From Fragosphaeria purpurea (lineage: Eukaryota > Ascomycota > Sordariomycetes > Ophiostomatales > Ophiostomataceae), in the NCBI GenBank assembly GCA_002778095.1, contig PCDL01000011.1:3038001-3102000 (forward strand): DNA of 64,000 nucleotides, in the 5' to 3' direction. Numbering within the stretch: position 1 is the first letter of the stretch; every line of letters starts with the position of its first letter. Under the pieces are notes generated by a model, which was not told the DNA's origin, did no database searches, and saw only the letters and a list, made by a program, of their open reading frames with translations. A program made the position numbers and the translations under genes. This document shows positions 31,601-44,200 of this stretch, in pieces.

Positions 31601-31780
31601 GCGGTCCATGTGGTGGTCGGGCCACCAGCCAAACCGAAACCCACGCGTTTGCTGCTGGCGGTGCCGAAGAAGCACGGCAGCGGACGGCGCCGCCGCTGCA
31701 GCGTTGAGAGCATGTGCGCCAGCGGCGCGGTTGTGAACCAGCCGCGCTCGCGGCGTCAACGAAGAAACCGAAGTCAACAT
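28649..31780 (-). CDS. Large mitochondrial-type protein with NEPDG repeats
   Basis: This single exon encodes 1043 residues from an ATG at 31780. The N-terminus (MLTSVSSLTPRARLVHNRAAG, then RHRQQQTRGFRFGWWPD) is Arg-rich and free of acidic residues for over 50 positions, like a mitochondrial presequence. A conserved-looking block follows (REQYREMRRRYRALRHKNRD, WGNHYWQPKR). The middle holds seven or eight units of about 30 residues with the pattern Y(D)PAE(L/V)xKYxPFxWNEPDGQP. The region near residue 900 (FFPHFEPLQAQGFEIVSGSGDVLVF) looks folded. A hydrophobic segment (MIVGATWVAGVSYGLGVVGEYM) sits at the C-terminal end and may be a membrane anchor. Similar fungal proteins are usually annotated only as serine/threonine-rich. 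I do not know a function. Confidence 0.85.
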   Translation of the reverse strand: MLTSVSSLTPRARLVHNRAAGAHALNAAAAAPSAAVLLRHRQQQTRGFRFGWWPDHHMDREQYREMRRRYRALRHKNRDSLRDRKLLWEQQLANASELADASRRWGNHYWQPKRCFAFGRHGRADNEAFKTPGNPTGVRPGQNIEDVERGAWGHFLFRDGEETQQRSDESQRQSAWTSPFDDIRTYIARRQSEMMKEAGFGEPSSEHSAMAAKTKTKAGRAAEAEAEADFVIDPITNRKISKSSAKSAPHESVDGPIATGQSYWSQFSQAGSASKEDESESPLSFDGPLAPISNNAQGSAGSQGVHDIDLPPTAAELRAYQNAPREDLSPEDASRNTTTITADSSVNGTRAPVFQSDEYVRQHQPKLSDISDNTGATYLSWKYKGLFGNDLNKKNTDGHAVHFDGLSASSAASVPDVLPEKYDDLHKYTPVTHNEPDGKPPGYMEQETYTDLHQYSHPSADNAADKPAQSHSTYDPAELEKYRPVMWNEPDGQPTTRPVEIGHEGYDPEEVQKYQPFRWNEPDGQPPNATKVEGEASYDPAELAKYKPFHWNEPDGQPTTPVERGHEGYDAAEVQKYQAFRWNEPDGQPDTPVERGHEGYDPAEVQRYKAFRYNEPDGKAPENTQDVVEAAELGSYKPVKYQEPDGKPEAVVDATAKSLNEYDLTNTDVAMSDENYAQIKQKLGGLSHLDGEEASLKRQASGEQAEAGVQTRERMESAMARINAESDVVDKMASLSVGSAKRRSRRPLSEAQRQQALVDPYSKEPQGLETSYAEECQGKATWPTYVKTYKAKDRSESSAGKAADASSANAESSVYKILAYDPAMQTINVAETSSAVPYTGSPLTPAEVLVRLSNPTKFFPHFEPLQAQGFEIVSGSGDVLVFRKVRDVEETKNETTTPEPSASQPSSSIGAEDARPAKINPIDMTGTPGSHYLSPPTANFASPTGYVNYDIPSLDGYRRDNTASSKDNLPPPPSSSSFSNKGSAHANVGVRREEPVFSGSKWGDAETAANSKPSVAKRMIVGATWVAGVSYGLGVVGEYMKGN
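29835..30515 (-). repeat. Coding repeats, NEPDG units
   Basis: Seven or eight imperfect units of about 90 bp encode KYxPxxWNEPDGxP with spacers such as VERGHEGYDPAEVQ. The last unit (nearest 29835) has QEPDG. Confidence 0.85.
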
Positions 31781-33815
31781 GTTGCAGAAGAGAATAGACG
31801 AAGGTTGGTCGCTACCATGCTACTACTCGTGGAGAGAGAGAGAGAGAGAGACAGAGAGAGAGAAAGCGAAGAAGAGGTGTATGTAGTCTAAAAGCATAGT
31901 CGTTAGCACAGAAATGATGGGCCGTTCGTCATGGAAAATCGTGCCACTTATTGACACGCGGACATGGATGTATCGACAACGTTGTCACAGCACTTACAAT
32001 CAATAATACACACGAAACCAGTGACGCAACCAAGAAAATCTCCAAAAAGACCGATCCATGAACCTGTCGCTGTCGAAGCAAACGAGCTCAGGATTCTGCA
32101 ACAAAAAGCAAACGAAAGCGCTAAAATCGAAGACGAATAAATGGGAATTGAACAGTCTCGCTGTTAACAATCAAAAAATCGTCGGGAAAAGGAAGCAATA
32201 TATTCGTCGGCAACGGCGGCGGGAGGGTGTTGGGAAAAGATCGGGGAAAAAAGAGAAAAGCAGAAAAATCAATGAAACAGGGACAAAAAGGTCGAAAAGG
32301 AGGGGAAGGCTCTTGAGGCGATGCCTGCACACACGGCAACGAGGAAGCACACGATGCCTTTGTATTATTGCTGTTATCGCAGGCGCGGAAGGGGGAAGGG
32401 GATCCAGCAGGCAACTGCGACTAGGTTATTAAGGCCCACGATTGGGTCGGGTGTCTTCGGCACGGCCAAGTTGGGCAACTGGGTGGACTGCTTCGCAGGC
32501 GTGACCTCATGGAAGGTACGGGTACATTGGACGAGAGGTACTTTGCGCGAGTACAGGTACATTGGAGAGAGTCTCACGAAGACAAAGGACAAGTACCCGC
32601 AATTGGCGCCTTGCTTCTACATACAGAACGACTACGCCGCAATCCTCCTCACTAAAGGAAGGCGCGACTCCACCGCATCGGGCAATGGGGTCACTCGTTC
32701 TTGCTGCTTCCGCGTGTTCAAACACACACAACGTGCGCGTACTTGCCGGCCTCCTGTAATATTCCCTCATCCGTCTCGTTAAAGAAGGAGCCCCCCCGCA
32801 CGACCCACGACCCCGTTGTCGTCACTCTTTCCCAATGAGTTCTTTGCAGATTGGAGAAAACGATCGCATCACTGTTATTTCATTCGCCCGTCACAGAACA
32901 GCGGCTCCCTCCCCCGCCGTCTGGCCGCCCCACCTACAAGCCTTCTGTACAGAATGCACTCCGTAATTGGGCCACAAAAACCGCCGGCCGTCTTTATCCA
33001 CTGAACTCCGGCGCGGGGTTGTGCCACGGGGCTGACAGCGCTAATGTCGCTAAAAGCCAAGGACAGTGCGTCACGATAAGGGACCCACCCTGCCACCACA
33101 GGCAGTCACCAGTTTCCCTCCTTTGGGCCGCAGGGGTGCATTGCCAAGACAAAGAGGCGGACAGTGCCCCGTTTTCCGTTTTCATACGCGCTGGCTACAG
33201 GCCAATAACCCCCTGTAATTGCCCGAACGATTCCCCGCTGAACGTCGCCGCCACTCTCGCTGAAATTCCACGCCGATCAAGTCGCCACCGCGCACGGAAA
33301 AGAACCTGAGAGAAGCAGCCCGCCCAAAGCAGCCTATCTCTATGGGCTTCTCCTGGTCGTCGAGCCCCGTGAAGGTTCGGCATAACAGGGGAAATTACAG
33401 TGTTGGATATGGCTTGTGCACAGTGGTAACTTTGCCTTGCACGTGAAATGTCACGTGATTACGGGAGCTTCAATACGCATCACGTGAATGCCCCACCGAA
33501 AGCCGGCAGAAGCAGTTATGATGACATATCGCGGGGCGTTGCATCGTTTCAAAAAAATGTGTTCCGTCACGACATGCGCATTTCGTGACTCCGGCTGCGC
33601 TGCAGAACACAAAAAGAGTTGTTAGGTTCTGTTTCCTGGTTTTTGGTTGATTTCCGTCGTCGTGCGCCCCTGATGTCTGCCACCGCGTCTGTGGAATCTC
33701 TCGAAACTGCCTGCCCCCCATTTTAGCCTTCGTCGTGTACCCTGCGTCTCCAAGCACGACAAGCTCTTTGGAAGGCTCTCCTTGACGGCGCACGAACGCG
33801 CAAAACGGGACAACG
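31781..33815. other. Divergent intergenic region, 2 kb, with a GA microsatellite
   Basis: This lies between the NEPDG-repeat gene and listerin. A GA repeat lies at 31832-31862. ORFs within are short and without motifs. The final 350 bp presumably carry the listerin promoter. Confidence 0.5.
31832..31862. repeat. Microsatellite (GA)n, one interruption
   Basis: A run of GA units with a single AC interruption, about 50-80 bp upstream of the NEPDG-repeat gene start, so probably in its 5' leader or promoter. Confidence 0.9.
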
Positions 33816-36800
33816 ATGAGTCGAGCGCAAGGGAAGCTACGTGTTTCGTCCGGTAGCCCCCGGGGCTTTGGGAGCCCCATCCCCGGCAAGGGCGGATTCG
33901 GCGGGTTTGCGGTGGCGCACAGCAAAAGCGGCCTGGCCTACATCGCGGACCGGCACGACCTATCCGACATCTCGGATGCGAACACGGTCGTGTCCTTCAA
34001 GAATCTGCTAAAGAAGGACGGCACAACAAAATCGAGGGCACAGGAGGAGCTGGTGACGTATGTCCAGGCGCATCCGTACGCGGACGGCGGCGGGGCCGAA
34101 GAGGCCGTGCTCGAAGCGTGGGTGGGTTCATGTTGGCCGTGATGGTCTCGTCCGTCTGGTTTTTGTTTTTGTTCTTGTGACCGGGCGGGGCTGATCCTCT
34201 CTTTTGTTTTGCTGCAGGTACACTTCTACCCCCGGTTGTCGATCGACGACTCACGAAAGGTCCGGGAGTTGGCACACACGTTGCAGTCCGAGCTGGTAAA
34301 GTCAGCCCGGAAACGCATGGAGAAGCACATGCCGAAGATTGTCGGGCCGTGGCTTGCTGGCACCTACGACCGCGACCGGGCCGTGGCCCGCGCCGCCGCT
34401 GACGGCCTGGCCTTTGTTTTGACCACCGACGAGAAGGCCCGCGTGTTCTATACCCGACTGCAACCCCAGATCCTTGCCTACGCCACCGCCGCGCTGAACG
34501 AGACACCGACCACGCTGAGCGACATGCGCTCCTCGAGCAAGGAAGAGGCCGATCTCAAGTACTACCGCGTCGTCTACGGCAGCCTGTCGCTGGTGTTGGC
34601 CCTCCTGCGGAAGCTCAAGGCCGCCGACACCGACGCGTGCCGCGCCGATTACGAGCGGTTCTTCGCCGCGGAGGCCGTGTGGTCCAACGCCGTCGCGCGC
34701 GACGGCCACGTCCGGCGCGCCGCGTACGAGCTGTTCTGGCAGGTGCTGGAGACGCGGCCCACCCTCTTGGATGCACAGCTGCCGCGGCTCACGCGGCTGG
34801 TCACACGCGATGCGCCCAAGGCCAGCCAGGCCGGCTCGGTGGTCGATTACCTCAAGGTCCTCACAAAACTGTCGCAGACGCATGCCGACATGTGGAGCGA
34901 GGGGCCCCATCCCTTCACGCGGCTGCGCCCGTTGGTGGAGCGGGGGTCGCAGGGCACCGTGTCGACGCCGTCGTACAGCTTCTGGCAGCAGCTGGACGCG
35001 CTGTTTGCGTCCATCCCACCGCGGCCCATTGCGGCCGACGCCGCCGCCGACGTTCTCGTTTCCTTCCGCAACGGCGTGGCCCACCGCGAGGAGCCCCGGA
35101 GCAATGCCGTAGACGGCTGGACCGCGTACCTGTCCATGGTGCGGCGTCTGCTAGAGGCTGTGACGCCCGAGGACGCCACCCGGGTGGCGCTCGTTGAGGC
35201 ACACGTCTACCCCCTCTTTGCGCACTTTTTGCACCCGCCCGACCAGTCCGTCTGGACGACGGCGGCGGCCCACGTCACGATTTTGACGCGGGCGGCCCTG
35301 CTGTGCGCCCGGCCCGCCTACGGTGATGTTGTCGCATCTATGCGGAAACAGTGGGCGACGCTAGCCGACGAATTGGCCGCGAAGATGGCCAACTCGCTGC
35401 CCGAGGTGTCCAAAGATTTCCACAAGTCGCAGCAGGCCATCGCCAGCGAAGCCGACCGCTGGTTCGCGCTGGTGGCCGACGTCCACCGCTCGGTGCAGCG
35501 GGTCCAGTCCACGTCCGGGGCGCCGACCAACTCGATCGAGGACGTGCTCGCACCGCCCACGCTCCGTCTCGTGCAGAGCGCCGTCGATCTGCTGAAGAAG
35601 CGCAACTACAAGCCGTTTGGCGCCGCGCACCTCGTCGGCGCCGCACTTTTGCACGCGCCGCATCTTCTCGCCGGCGACGACCGCCGGCGGCTCGTCGAGT
35701 CCCTCTTCCCTGTCCACGACGCCGACGAACTCGATCTGCTCCTTGCCTCCCCCTCCGCCGCGCAAGTGCTCGCGTGCCTGCAGCCCATTGTGGGCATCCC
35801 GGAACTGGCCGACCACTACAAGGCCGTCTTCTCCGCCATCGTTGCGCGGCTGCTGGCCCTCCAAGACCCCAAGACAACTGCAAAGTACGTAGCTCTCCTC
35901 ATCTCGGACGCATCCGACGCGGCCGCGTCCGTCAGCCGCAGCAACGAAGCTTTGCAAGCGTACCTCGAGACGACCTGCTACCATACTGCCCAAGGCACGA
36001 CACAAGCGTGGGCTGTTTTTAACGCCACGTTTGCCTCCAACGCGCTGGCACCCGCAACCGGCCAGGCGCTGGCGGCCCGCACCGTGCGCGCGCTCGGTAG
36101 CGCAGACGCCGACCCGCAGAGCGTCCTGACGGCGCTGGAGACCATGGCCCGCACGAGCCCGGAGTACTTCGCGCGCGACGAGACTCTGCACCTGGAGCTG
36201 GTGACCAAACTGCTGGGCATGATGGAGGTGGGCGATTCCGCCCTGTCTGCAAAGGTGCTGGCGTTGCGGGCGCTCGTCGAGCACACGTCCCAGGGCGAGC
36301 CGCCGCTGTTGAGAATCATCCAAGAGAATCTGGACAACACAGGTCCGGATTCGCTCGAGTACGTAAACGCAATACGTCCGTTCAAGCCAACGCAACAATA
36401 GAGCTAACCATTTTCGTCAGAATCGAGACGCTGGTCGAGCAAGCATCGAGCATTGCGCCAACACTGCCAGCCGACGACAAAGAAACCCTTTTCCCCAACA
36501 CGAACATTTGGATGAAGGAATTGCTGCCCTTTTTTCGAGACGGCCTCAATCCTGTGCTTTCTTTGACTAGCAGCCTTGGCGGAGCGTATTTGCTGGTTCC
36601 GGCAGGAGACAGGCGGCCCCCGTCGGGACTTAAGCGCGACCGGCAGGGCAACTCCGTGCCTGCCCGCATGGCCGCGTACACCACAAAACTCGTAGCCGTC
36701 GACGGCGTCGACGTTTCCGTCCTCCCACAGGCGTTTCAAGTCGAGCTAGTGTACCTGCTCTACGTCCTCGTGCAGCTGGGATCCGACCAACTTGCCGTGT

Positions 36801-37358
36801 CCGACACAGACAGCCTCTGGGGCGACCTGTCCGGCAACCCCTTCGCATTTGAGACGGCCGACGACGCTGTCACAACCACGCGTGCTCTGTTGGCCAAGCT
36901 GGTCGTCGAACGTACCCAAGACGGCGACGACGCGTTGTTCCAGGCGGTCCGCGACACCATGCTGCAGCAGACGCGACAGCTCACGCCGGTTGCCTTGTAC
37001 ACGGCGCGGGCGTTGGGCGAGCTGCTGCAGACACGGCAGGAGGGTCGTGGCTTCACGGCCGCGGACGAAAGTGACCTGGTGAAGCTCGGCTTGTGGAAGT
37101 CGAGCCCCGAGACCGTCCTGGGCGCGGTCGCGGTGTTGTCGGGCTACGGTGAGCTGCTCGCCTCCGCGCCGTCCGTGTCCAACTTTTGCAACCGGTTGAT
37201 CAGCGACGTGGCCGGCGCGCAGCCCGAAAAACCGTCCGCGCTGGCGACGCTGGTGCTGCTGAACGCGTGCATGACCGTGTACGACATCGGCGCGCTACCC
37301 GCGGCCACGAATCGGCTGGTGTTTGCCGTCAAGCAGATTACGTCGTGGTTCGGCAACG

Positions 37359-37392
<34 letters not shown>

Positions 37393-38558
37393 GGAAAAGG
37401 AGGACGACGGGAAGCTGTTGCTGGATGGCCGCGTTGCGGCAGAGAGCTGCCGTGCACTGCAGCGCCTCCTGCCGTGCATCAAAGACATCTACGGGCCGTA
37501 CTGGGAGCGGAGTTTCAAGTTCTGCATCGGCCTCTGGGCCCGGGCGCCCGGCGACGACCCGGATCTGCGGCTGCCCTATCTGCACGCGTCGCTGAAGCTC
37601 GTGGCGGCGTTGGAAGCCATGGAGGACCCCAACGACGACCTGCAGGACACGATCACCTTGTTTGCCAAAGCCAAGTCGGAGGGTTTGCTGCGCTTGTTGG
37701 CGCTGCCGCGGGCGCGCGCGTCGCAGCCGCAGGAGATTGTCGACGAACTGCTCTGTCGCATGGCCAGCACGGTGCCGTTGGAACACGTCACAGACCTGTC
37801 CGAGCTGTATGGTCTGGTGGCGTCGGAGTCGCGCGCGATCCAGACCGCCGGCTTCAACATCCTGCACCGGGCCATCCCCGCGCAGCAAGGGGAACTGTCC
37901 CTGAATGTAATTTTGGAGAAGAAGGGTACTTTTTTTTCTTGTTGCTTCTTCTTCCTTTTTTTTTTTCTGTTATTTTACTTTCACACTGACTAACCAACAC
38001 AGAGGCCCGCCTACCCGACGAGCTCCTGTCGCTCTTGCTCGACGCTCCGACTCTTGAGGCCTATCCAGACGACGTGCTCGCTACCTTTCCGACACCCGTG
38101 CGCGGCTACCTGCTCGCGTGGCTGCTCGTGTTTGACGCGTTCCGCCACGCCTCGGCCAAGGTGCGCGCCGACTACGCCGACCACCTCGGGCAGGCCGGTC
38201 ACGCGGCGGCGTTCCTCGACTTCGCCGTGGACGTGCTGGGCCACTCGGCCGCGCATGCGCTGAATCTCGACAAGGAAGGATTGACGGGCGCGCGCATCAC
38301 CGAGGAGTACGACCTGCGGGCGGCCGACGCCGAGCCCGTGGCCGAGCGCAGCATGCATGCGCTGTTTGTGCACCTGTACTACTTGCTGCTGACGTACTGC
38401 CCGGGCCCCTTCAAAGCGTGGTACGCGGCGTGCCGCTCCAAGCAGACCAAGGTGGCCGTCGAGGCCTGGACGGCCAAGTACTTTTCGCCGCTCTTGACGA
38501 ACGCGGCACTCGACGAGGTGGCCGCGTGGGCGGCCGCCCAGGGCGGGGACGGCGACGA

Positions 38559-38589
<31 letters not shown>

Positions 38590-39069
38590 AATCAGCTGCT
38601 TGTCAAAATCAGCAAGCCCGCGCGCGAGGTGGTGGCGGGCTACGCCGTGGACGAGCTGCAGGCGTCGATCGCGCTGCGGCTGCCGGCCAACTACCCGCTG
38701 GACGGCGTGGCGGTGACGGGGCTGAACCGGGTGGCGGTGGGCGAGCGCACGTGGCAGAGCTGGCTGCTGATCACGCAGGGGGCGATTGCATTTGCGCACG
38801 GGCGGCTGGTGGACGGGCTGGCGACGTTCCGGCGCAACGTGCTCGGGGCGCTGAGGGGCCAGACGGAGTGCGCGATCTGCTACTCGATCATCGCGGCGGA
38901 CAAGAAGATGCCGGACAAGCGCTGCGGCACGTGCAAGAACCTGTTCCACAAGACGTGCCTGTACCGGTGGTTTCAGACGAGCAACCAGAACACGTGCCCG
39001 CTGTGCCGCAACCCGATCAGTTTCCTCGGAGCGGAAAGCCGGGTGCGCCGGGGGCGGGTGGAAGACTAG
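33816..39069 (+). CDS. ltn1: Listerin E3 ubiquitin-protein ligase (ribosome quality control)
   Basis: Four exons are inferred (33816-34121, 34218-36358, 36421-37925, 38003-39069), giving 1672 residues, normal for fungal listerin (Rkr1/Ltn1). The N-terminal Gly/Phe-rich segment (GFGSPIPGKGGFGGF) leads into VVSFKNLLKKDGTTKSRAQEEL and SARKRMEKHMPKIVGPWL, the conserved domain that binds Rqc2/60S. A long helical HEAT/ARM-like region follows. The C-terminal RING variant is intact at about residues 1606-1656: ECAICYSII, then CGTCKNLFHKTCLYRWF and CPLCRNPI. Two low-complexity inserts are present, an acidic run at 37360-37410 and a Gly/Asp run at 38545-38590. Listerin ubiquitinates nascent chains on stalled 60S subunits with Rqc2 and Cdc48. 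Confidence 0.96.
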
Positions 39070-39219
39070 AAGAAAGGGAGAAGGACGGGAATTGTACATG
39101 TATCATTGTCTTTCATCAGAAAACGTTTGCAGGGAGAGGAGAGCATAAAAATAGACAGCGTCGTTTTTTGTACATGAAGACCGAAAAATCTATATAAGGG
39201 ATTCCCCACCCAACCCGTT

Positions 39220-39782
39220 CTACAATTTTCCGTTGGCCTTGAGCGCCCGCTCGCCGTCTACCAGCACGCACCAGCCCTCGCTGCCACGGCCGCCCGGCCC
39301 CGCCACGACGGTCGGAAACGGCTTCTGCTGGCCGCCCGCGCTGCTGTTGCCGCCGTTGAGGTAGGCCAGCACGGCCGCGTCAAAGGTGCCCGGCTGCAGC
39401 CACACGGCTTCGATGCCCAGCCCCTGGGCTTTGCGCAGGGTCTCCAGCGTGACCGCCGGCGGCGTCACGAACGAGACGGCCGTCTGGGCCGGGGACGGCA
39501 GGGCGCCGATCTGGGGCACGGTAGGAAAGTCCCGGCCGCCGACGGCGATGGCAGCGGCGCTCGGGTTGATGGGCGTAACGGGCAGGTTGTGGGCCGTGTA
39601 CCAAGCAAAGACTAGGCACGCGTCCGTTGTTAGTAGTAAGACGGGGACAAACGGGGAGAGCCCGCCGGAGCAAAAAAAAAAAACGTACTCTTGTGCCCGA
39701 ACTTGGCCGGGTCGTTACTGGCGCCGACGACGGCAAACGACGGTTTGGCGAAGAACGCACGGGCAGCAGCTTCGGTCGACAT
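39220..39782 (-). CDS. CoA-binding domain protein (YccU-like)
   Basis: Two exons are inferred on the minus strand: 39689-39782 and 39220-39611, with a 77-bp intron. They encode 161 residues. The Rossmann start FAVVGASNDPAKFGHK is followed across the intron by IFAWYTAHNLPVTPINPS, the usual second strand. TAVSFVTPPAVTLETL and IEAVWLQPGTFD match the conserved later strands of the CoA-binding (succinyl-CoA synthetase-like) fold. The protein is a stand-alone domain, probably cytosolic. Members are of unknown role; some bacterial ones bind CoA. It is convergent with listerin, 150 bp apart. Confidence 0.9.
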
Positions 39783-41204
39783 GGTGAACTCGTGTGTGTA
39801 CAGTGTTTAGATCGTGGAGGCGGTGGGTTCCTCGCGCAGACAGGAGATATATACGAATAAAAAGGCTGAGGATGTCCAGCCGGTCGTCGGTGTTATGTGG
39901 CGGTTGCGGTTTGGCTTAGCCGGGACGCGCCCGCATTCCCCATGCTCATCGTTCGCCAGCAAACCGTCGCACGCCTTTCTCTTGGCCTTTGACGAACGTC
40001 ATTTAGCTTCCGAGCTTCGCCATTGGCTCGTTTTTTCCTCTGTTTTTCTGTGCGGCCGCGGAGATCTCGTCTTCCAGATCGGCACGCCCGCCGTTGGTCA
40101 TATTCTACGAGTATTTTTTTTTATTTTTCTCATTTTCATCCTTTTTTTGCTTGGTCTCGTTTAGCAGTACATGAAGACGAGGCAAATTATAAAAGAAAAT
40201 ACAAATACAGATACAATACAAATACAGCCGTCAGCTTCTTGTCATGAACTTGTCCTGGTTCGGCCTCTGTCAGCCTTCCAGAAGGAGCCCCACTCCCAAA
40301 CTTCCCGCCGGCCTTCACTGTTAGTGCTCTTTCTTTCTTCTAGCCGGCCATCCCGAGGATGCGCCGCCATTCTCTGTTTTTGGCTCGACAGTCCATTTTT
40401 TGTTTACCCTCCGTTCGTTTGTCTCTTTTATTGTGAATTTCAATGTAATTCGTCGAAAAGTATCACGAAATGAATTCATCTCAAGGAGCAAAGTGACGTC
40501 GAACTCACGTGTCGGCTCCGATTCGGCTTCTTTGCGGAAGGACGCTATGACGCTTATTATTCAGCGAACCCGTTCCTTCGTTGCGTTCATTTCTTCGTAG
40601 TGTCACGTGATTTTTACAACGACCCGCTTTTTCCCTCGGTGCTGTTTTGGCAGCTTCCCTCCTCCTGCGCACTTGCCGTCCGAGATACAGAAGCAACGAC
40701 CAGCCACCTTCCCCAAGCGAAAAGCTTCAATGGGGCCAAAACCCCCTACTTGAGAACTTAACCAGAAAAACATAAAAAAAAATAAACCGACTTCTTTGCT
40801 CACCAGACATCCACGCCGACCCCCGTCGCAATTTCGGTTTCTTTGTTTTTGTTCTTATTTTTTATTTTATTTTTATTTTTTTGGATCTGGCCAATTTGTA
40901 ATAGAATATCACATCCGTCGCTTTTGAACATGTCTCGCGGTTTGGCTGCGTCGGTTGCTCTTCTTTGCTAGATTTTGGGTTTCTTCTTTTTGTCCTCCTT
41001 GTTCCTCTTTCTATTCAATTCCCGTCGCCTCTTCCTCCGCCCCCGTCGCATCGCTTTCTTCGTCTCGTGTTGGGCAGCGGCCGTCTCGTCCGGGTCCGAA
41101 TTCCCGCGGTTCCGCTTGTCTCGCCGTCTCCGGTCCTCCCCGGCCGTAACTCCACGACCGTCATCCGATTTCGCAGCTCTTTTTTCTGTTCCCCTGTTGT
41201 CGCT
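39783..41204. other. Divergent intergenic region
   Basis: This 1.4-kb spacer lies between the CoA-binding gene and syp1. The right half (40840-41200) is rich in T and C and is probably the syp1 promoter and leader. No gene is seen. Confidence 0.5.
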
Positions 41205-44200
41205 ATGGACGACCTCTCGCGGTCCGAGTACCCGGCGATGCTGGTAAGACTGTTGTCCTGTTCACGGCTCTCTTGGGTTGCGCCGTGTCTTCCGTCCCGT
41301 GGCATCCGGAAGCGGCCGGCGCGCGCGCACATTGCCTTTCTTCGTTTTCTCTTTCGCCTTACACAGTAGTGTTGACTGACTCGTTTGCTTGTTTTCTTCT
41401 TGTTTAGGCCAGCCTCCAGCCAAACCAGGCTGTCCACGTGCTGCAGGAACGGGTAAAACGAATCGGCAAAGTCAACCAAGAGATTGCCGATTGGCTTCAG
41501 GTACGATGACGTCTTGCTTGCGCGACCTGCAAGAACATTGGAATTCTTGAGACGAAGATTGGAAACGCGGCTCCCGTTGCTGACATTCGGCGGCGTCTCC
41601 ATATAGGAAAGACGAAAGGTTGAAGAGCAATATGTGGTCGGGCTGAAGAAGCTGATGCAGTTTCGGGTGCCCGGCCCGTCGTCAGAGCTAGGGTGAGTTG
41701 GGTTCTAGGTCTTCTTTCGGCACTACGGTCCTTTTACTGTGTTATACCCGCTCACACTCTCTGTCCAGTGTCTTCCAACCGTCGTGGGACGCCATTGTCC
41801 GCTCCGTCGAGTCCATTGCCAACTCCCATCATCTCTTCTGCCAGCGCATCGAGAAGGACGTTGAAAGTCCGCTGCGCGCGTTCCAAACGAAGAAAGAAGT
41901 AACGAATATGACCACCATCTCGAGCAACCTCCAGGGCATGGCCAAGGAGCTCGAAGACGCCCAGGAACGGGCCGACAAGCTCAGCAGAAAGGGCGGCAAG
42001 GCGAACACGCTTAAGGTCGACACCGCCACGTCCCGGCTCGAGAGCGCGACCCAGCAATGGGAATCGCAGTCGCCGTTCATTTTTGAGACACTGCAGGCCC
42101 TCGACGAGCAGCGCGTCAACCACCTACGCGACGTGCTGACCCAGCTCGAGACCCACGAAGTCGACCAGGCGACGCGCACGCAGGCGACGGCCGAGGCCAT
42201 GCTGAACCTCATCCTCGAAATCAAGACGGAAGACGAGATCCAGACCTTTGCGCAGCGCGTCACCGCGGGCCGTCCCAGGACCGAGCGGCGCTCGACCACG
42301 CGACAGTCGAGCATTGCCGGGTCCACGACGGGCGGACCACTGCCGCAAGCGTCGTCGCAACCGTCCACCGCCACGCCGGTGCCCCCGTTGCCGCACCCGC
42401 AACCGCCCCTGCCGAGCTTGCCCCACGTGGACGTGCCGCCCGAGCCTTTCACCCGGAACGAGACACCACCAGGTTGGTTGCCGATGCAATTCGCATGTTT
42501 TCTGGTCTCCGTTGCTCATCGCTGACACGTACTTTTTTCTTTTCAGAATCGAAACTGCGAAGCCGCATCGGAACCATGCTCGGCCGCAGGAGGCAGAGCA
42601 TCCACGGAGGCTTTGGTCCTCTGTCACCAGGAAAGGGCAGCGGCACCGGCGGCCCCTTTAGCCGCGCCAGCATCAGCAGCCATGGCCGGGGCATCTCGCC
42701 TCGCGCGTCCTCCCACAATCTCGCCGAGCACGACCACCGGCTGTCCTCCCTCGCCGAAACCCCCGATTCTTCGCTCCCACCGGGCTCTGCAGGCGCCCAA
42801 CGGACGGCATCGCGCGAAGCAGCCACCAATGGCGTCGGCGGCGGCGACGGGGCGGCGGCGGAAACAACGTCCAGGTCCGGTGCCGGCGGAGGTGCTGCAG
42901 GCGGCGGTATGGCCGTCCTCAACGGCATGACCGCCGACGAGCTGTTCGGCGTGCCGCCGCCGCCCGGCCCACCGCCCTCGCAGCAAAGGGCTGCGGGCAA
43001 GGCGACCTCGGAACCCGCCCGGGATGCCGAAGGCTTCTCTGTGCCGGCCGCCACGAACGACCCGATCTCCCAAGCACAACGAGACGCAGCCGCGGCAGCG
43101 GGCGAATCGGGCGAGGACGCCGAGCACGCGTTCAAGCTCAATATTCAAAAGGAGCCCGTCGCGGACGAAGACGCGGCCGCTTCGCAAGCGGCCATGTCCA
43201 ACGTAGCCAACACGTTGTCCATGGCCATGCCGTCGCGCAAGTCCGGCACGGTGCGCGGCCGCAGAGATGTTAGAAACACCATCTATGTCCCCACTCCGGC
43301 CATGCCCGAGTCGCTGTCGACCAGCAGTCCGGCCGTGTCCCGCAGCCCAACCTTTGCGTCTACACCCTCCCGACCGTCTGCCGTGGCTGCCCTCGCCTCG
43401 GAAGCCAGCCTAACCGGCACGTCCGACTCGCAGTCGGTGCGGTCGGCCACGTCCCTGGGCAGCCTCGCCCACCTCAAGCACCCAGAGGCGACTGCACCTG
43501 GTCTTAGCACGTCCGTCATCGAGACCGTGTCTGCGACCTTTGAAGACGGCGAGTTGACGTCGACCCGGATCGCGGGCGAGATTGCCTTTTCCTACAACGC
43601 CGATGAAGACGGCTCTACCAAGGGTGAGTGTGTGCCGATGTTCCTATGTTCTTAGTTCATTCCTGTCTGGTCTAACTGTCGTAGACACCGAAACCATCCG
43701 GATCAACGATTTCTCTCTTCTCGAGGTCATTGGCCCCAACCGCATTTTTGTGCAAAATAGCCCTTCCGCGCCCGACGAGTTTACGCTCAACACCAGCCAC
43801 CTCCAGCAGCGGGCCTCCGTCGGCTTCACCTTTCGCGCACACGCCGAGGACGCGACCGCCCTAGCCGCGCACTGCCCGCTGGTGCTCAAGCCGGTCTGGA
43901 AGGCGACGGGCGACAAGCTGGGCCTGCTCCTGCAGTACCGGCTCAACCCGGCGACGGCAGCGGCAGCGACAGCGGCGGGACTGACGACCACACCATCGTC
44001 CATCACGCTGCGCAACGTCGTCATCATTGCCACCTACGTGGGCGCCCGCGCGAGCGGCGTCCAGACGAAGCCGTCGGGCACCCACCTCAAGGACAAGCAC
44101 CTCGTGTACTGGCGCCTAGGCGAGGTGACGCTCACCGAGGCGTGGGCCAAGATTGTCTGCCGCGTTGTGGGAGACCAGGGCGCCGAGCCGCAGCCGGGCC

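Noticed and set aside
30368..31891. 507-codon open frame on the plus strand over the NEPDG-repeat gene
   Set aside because: Opposite a better-supported 1043-residue protein; the repeats keep several frames open.
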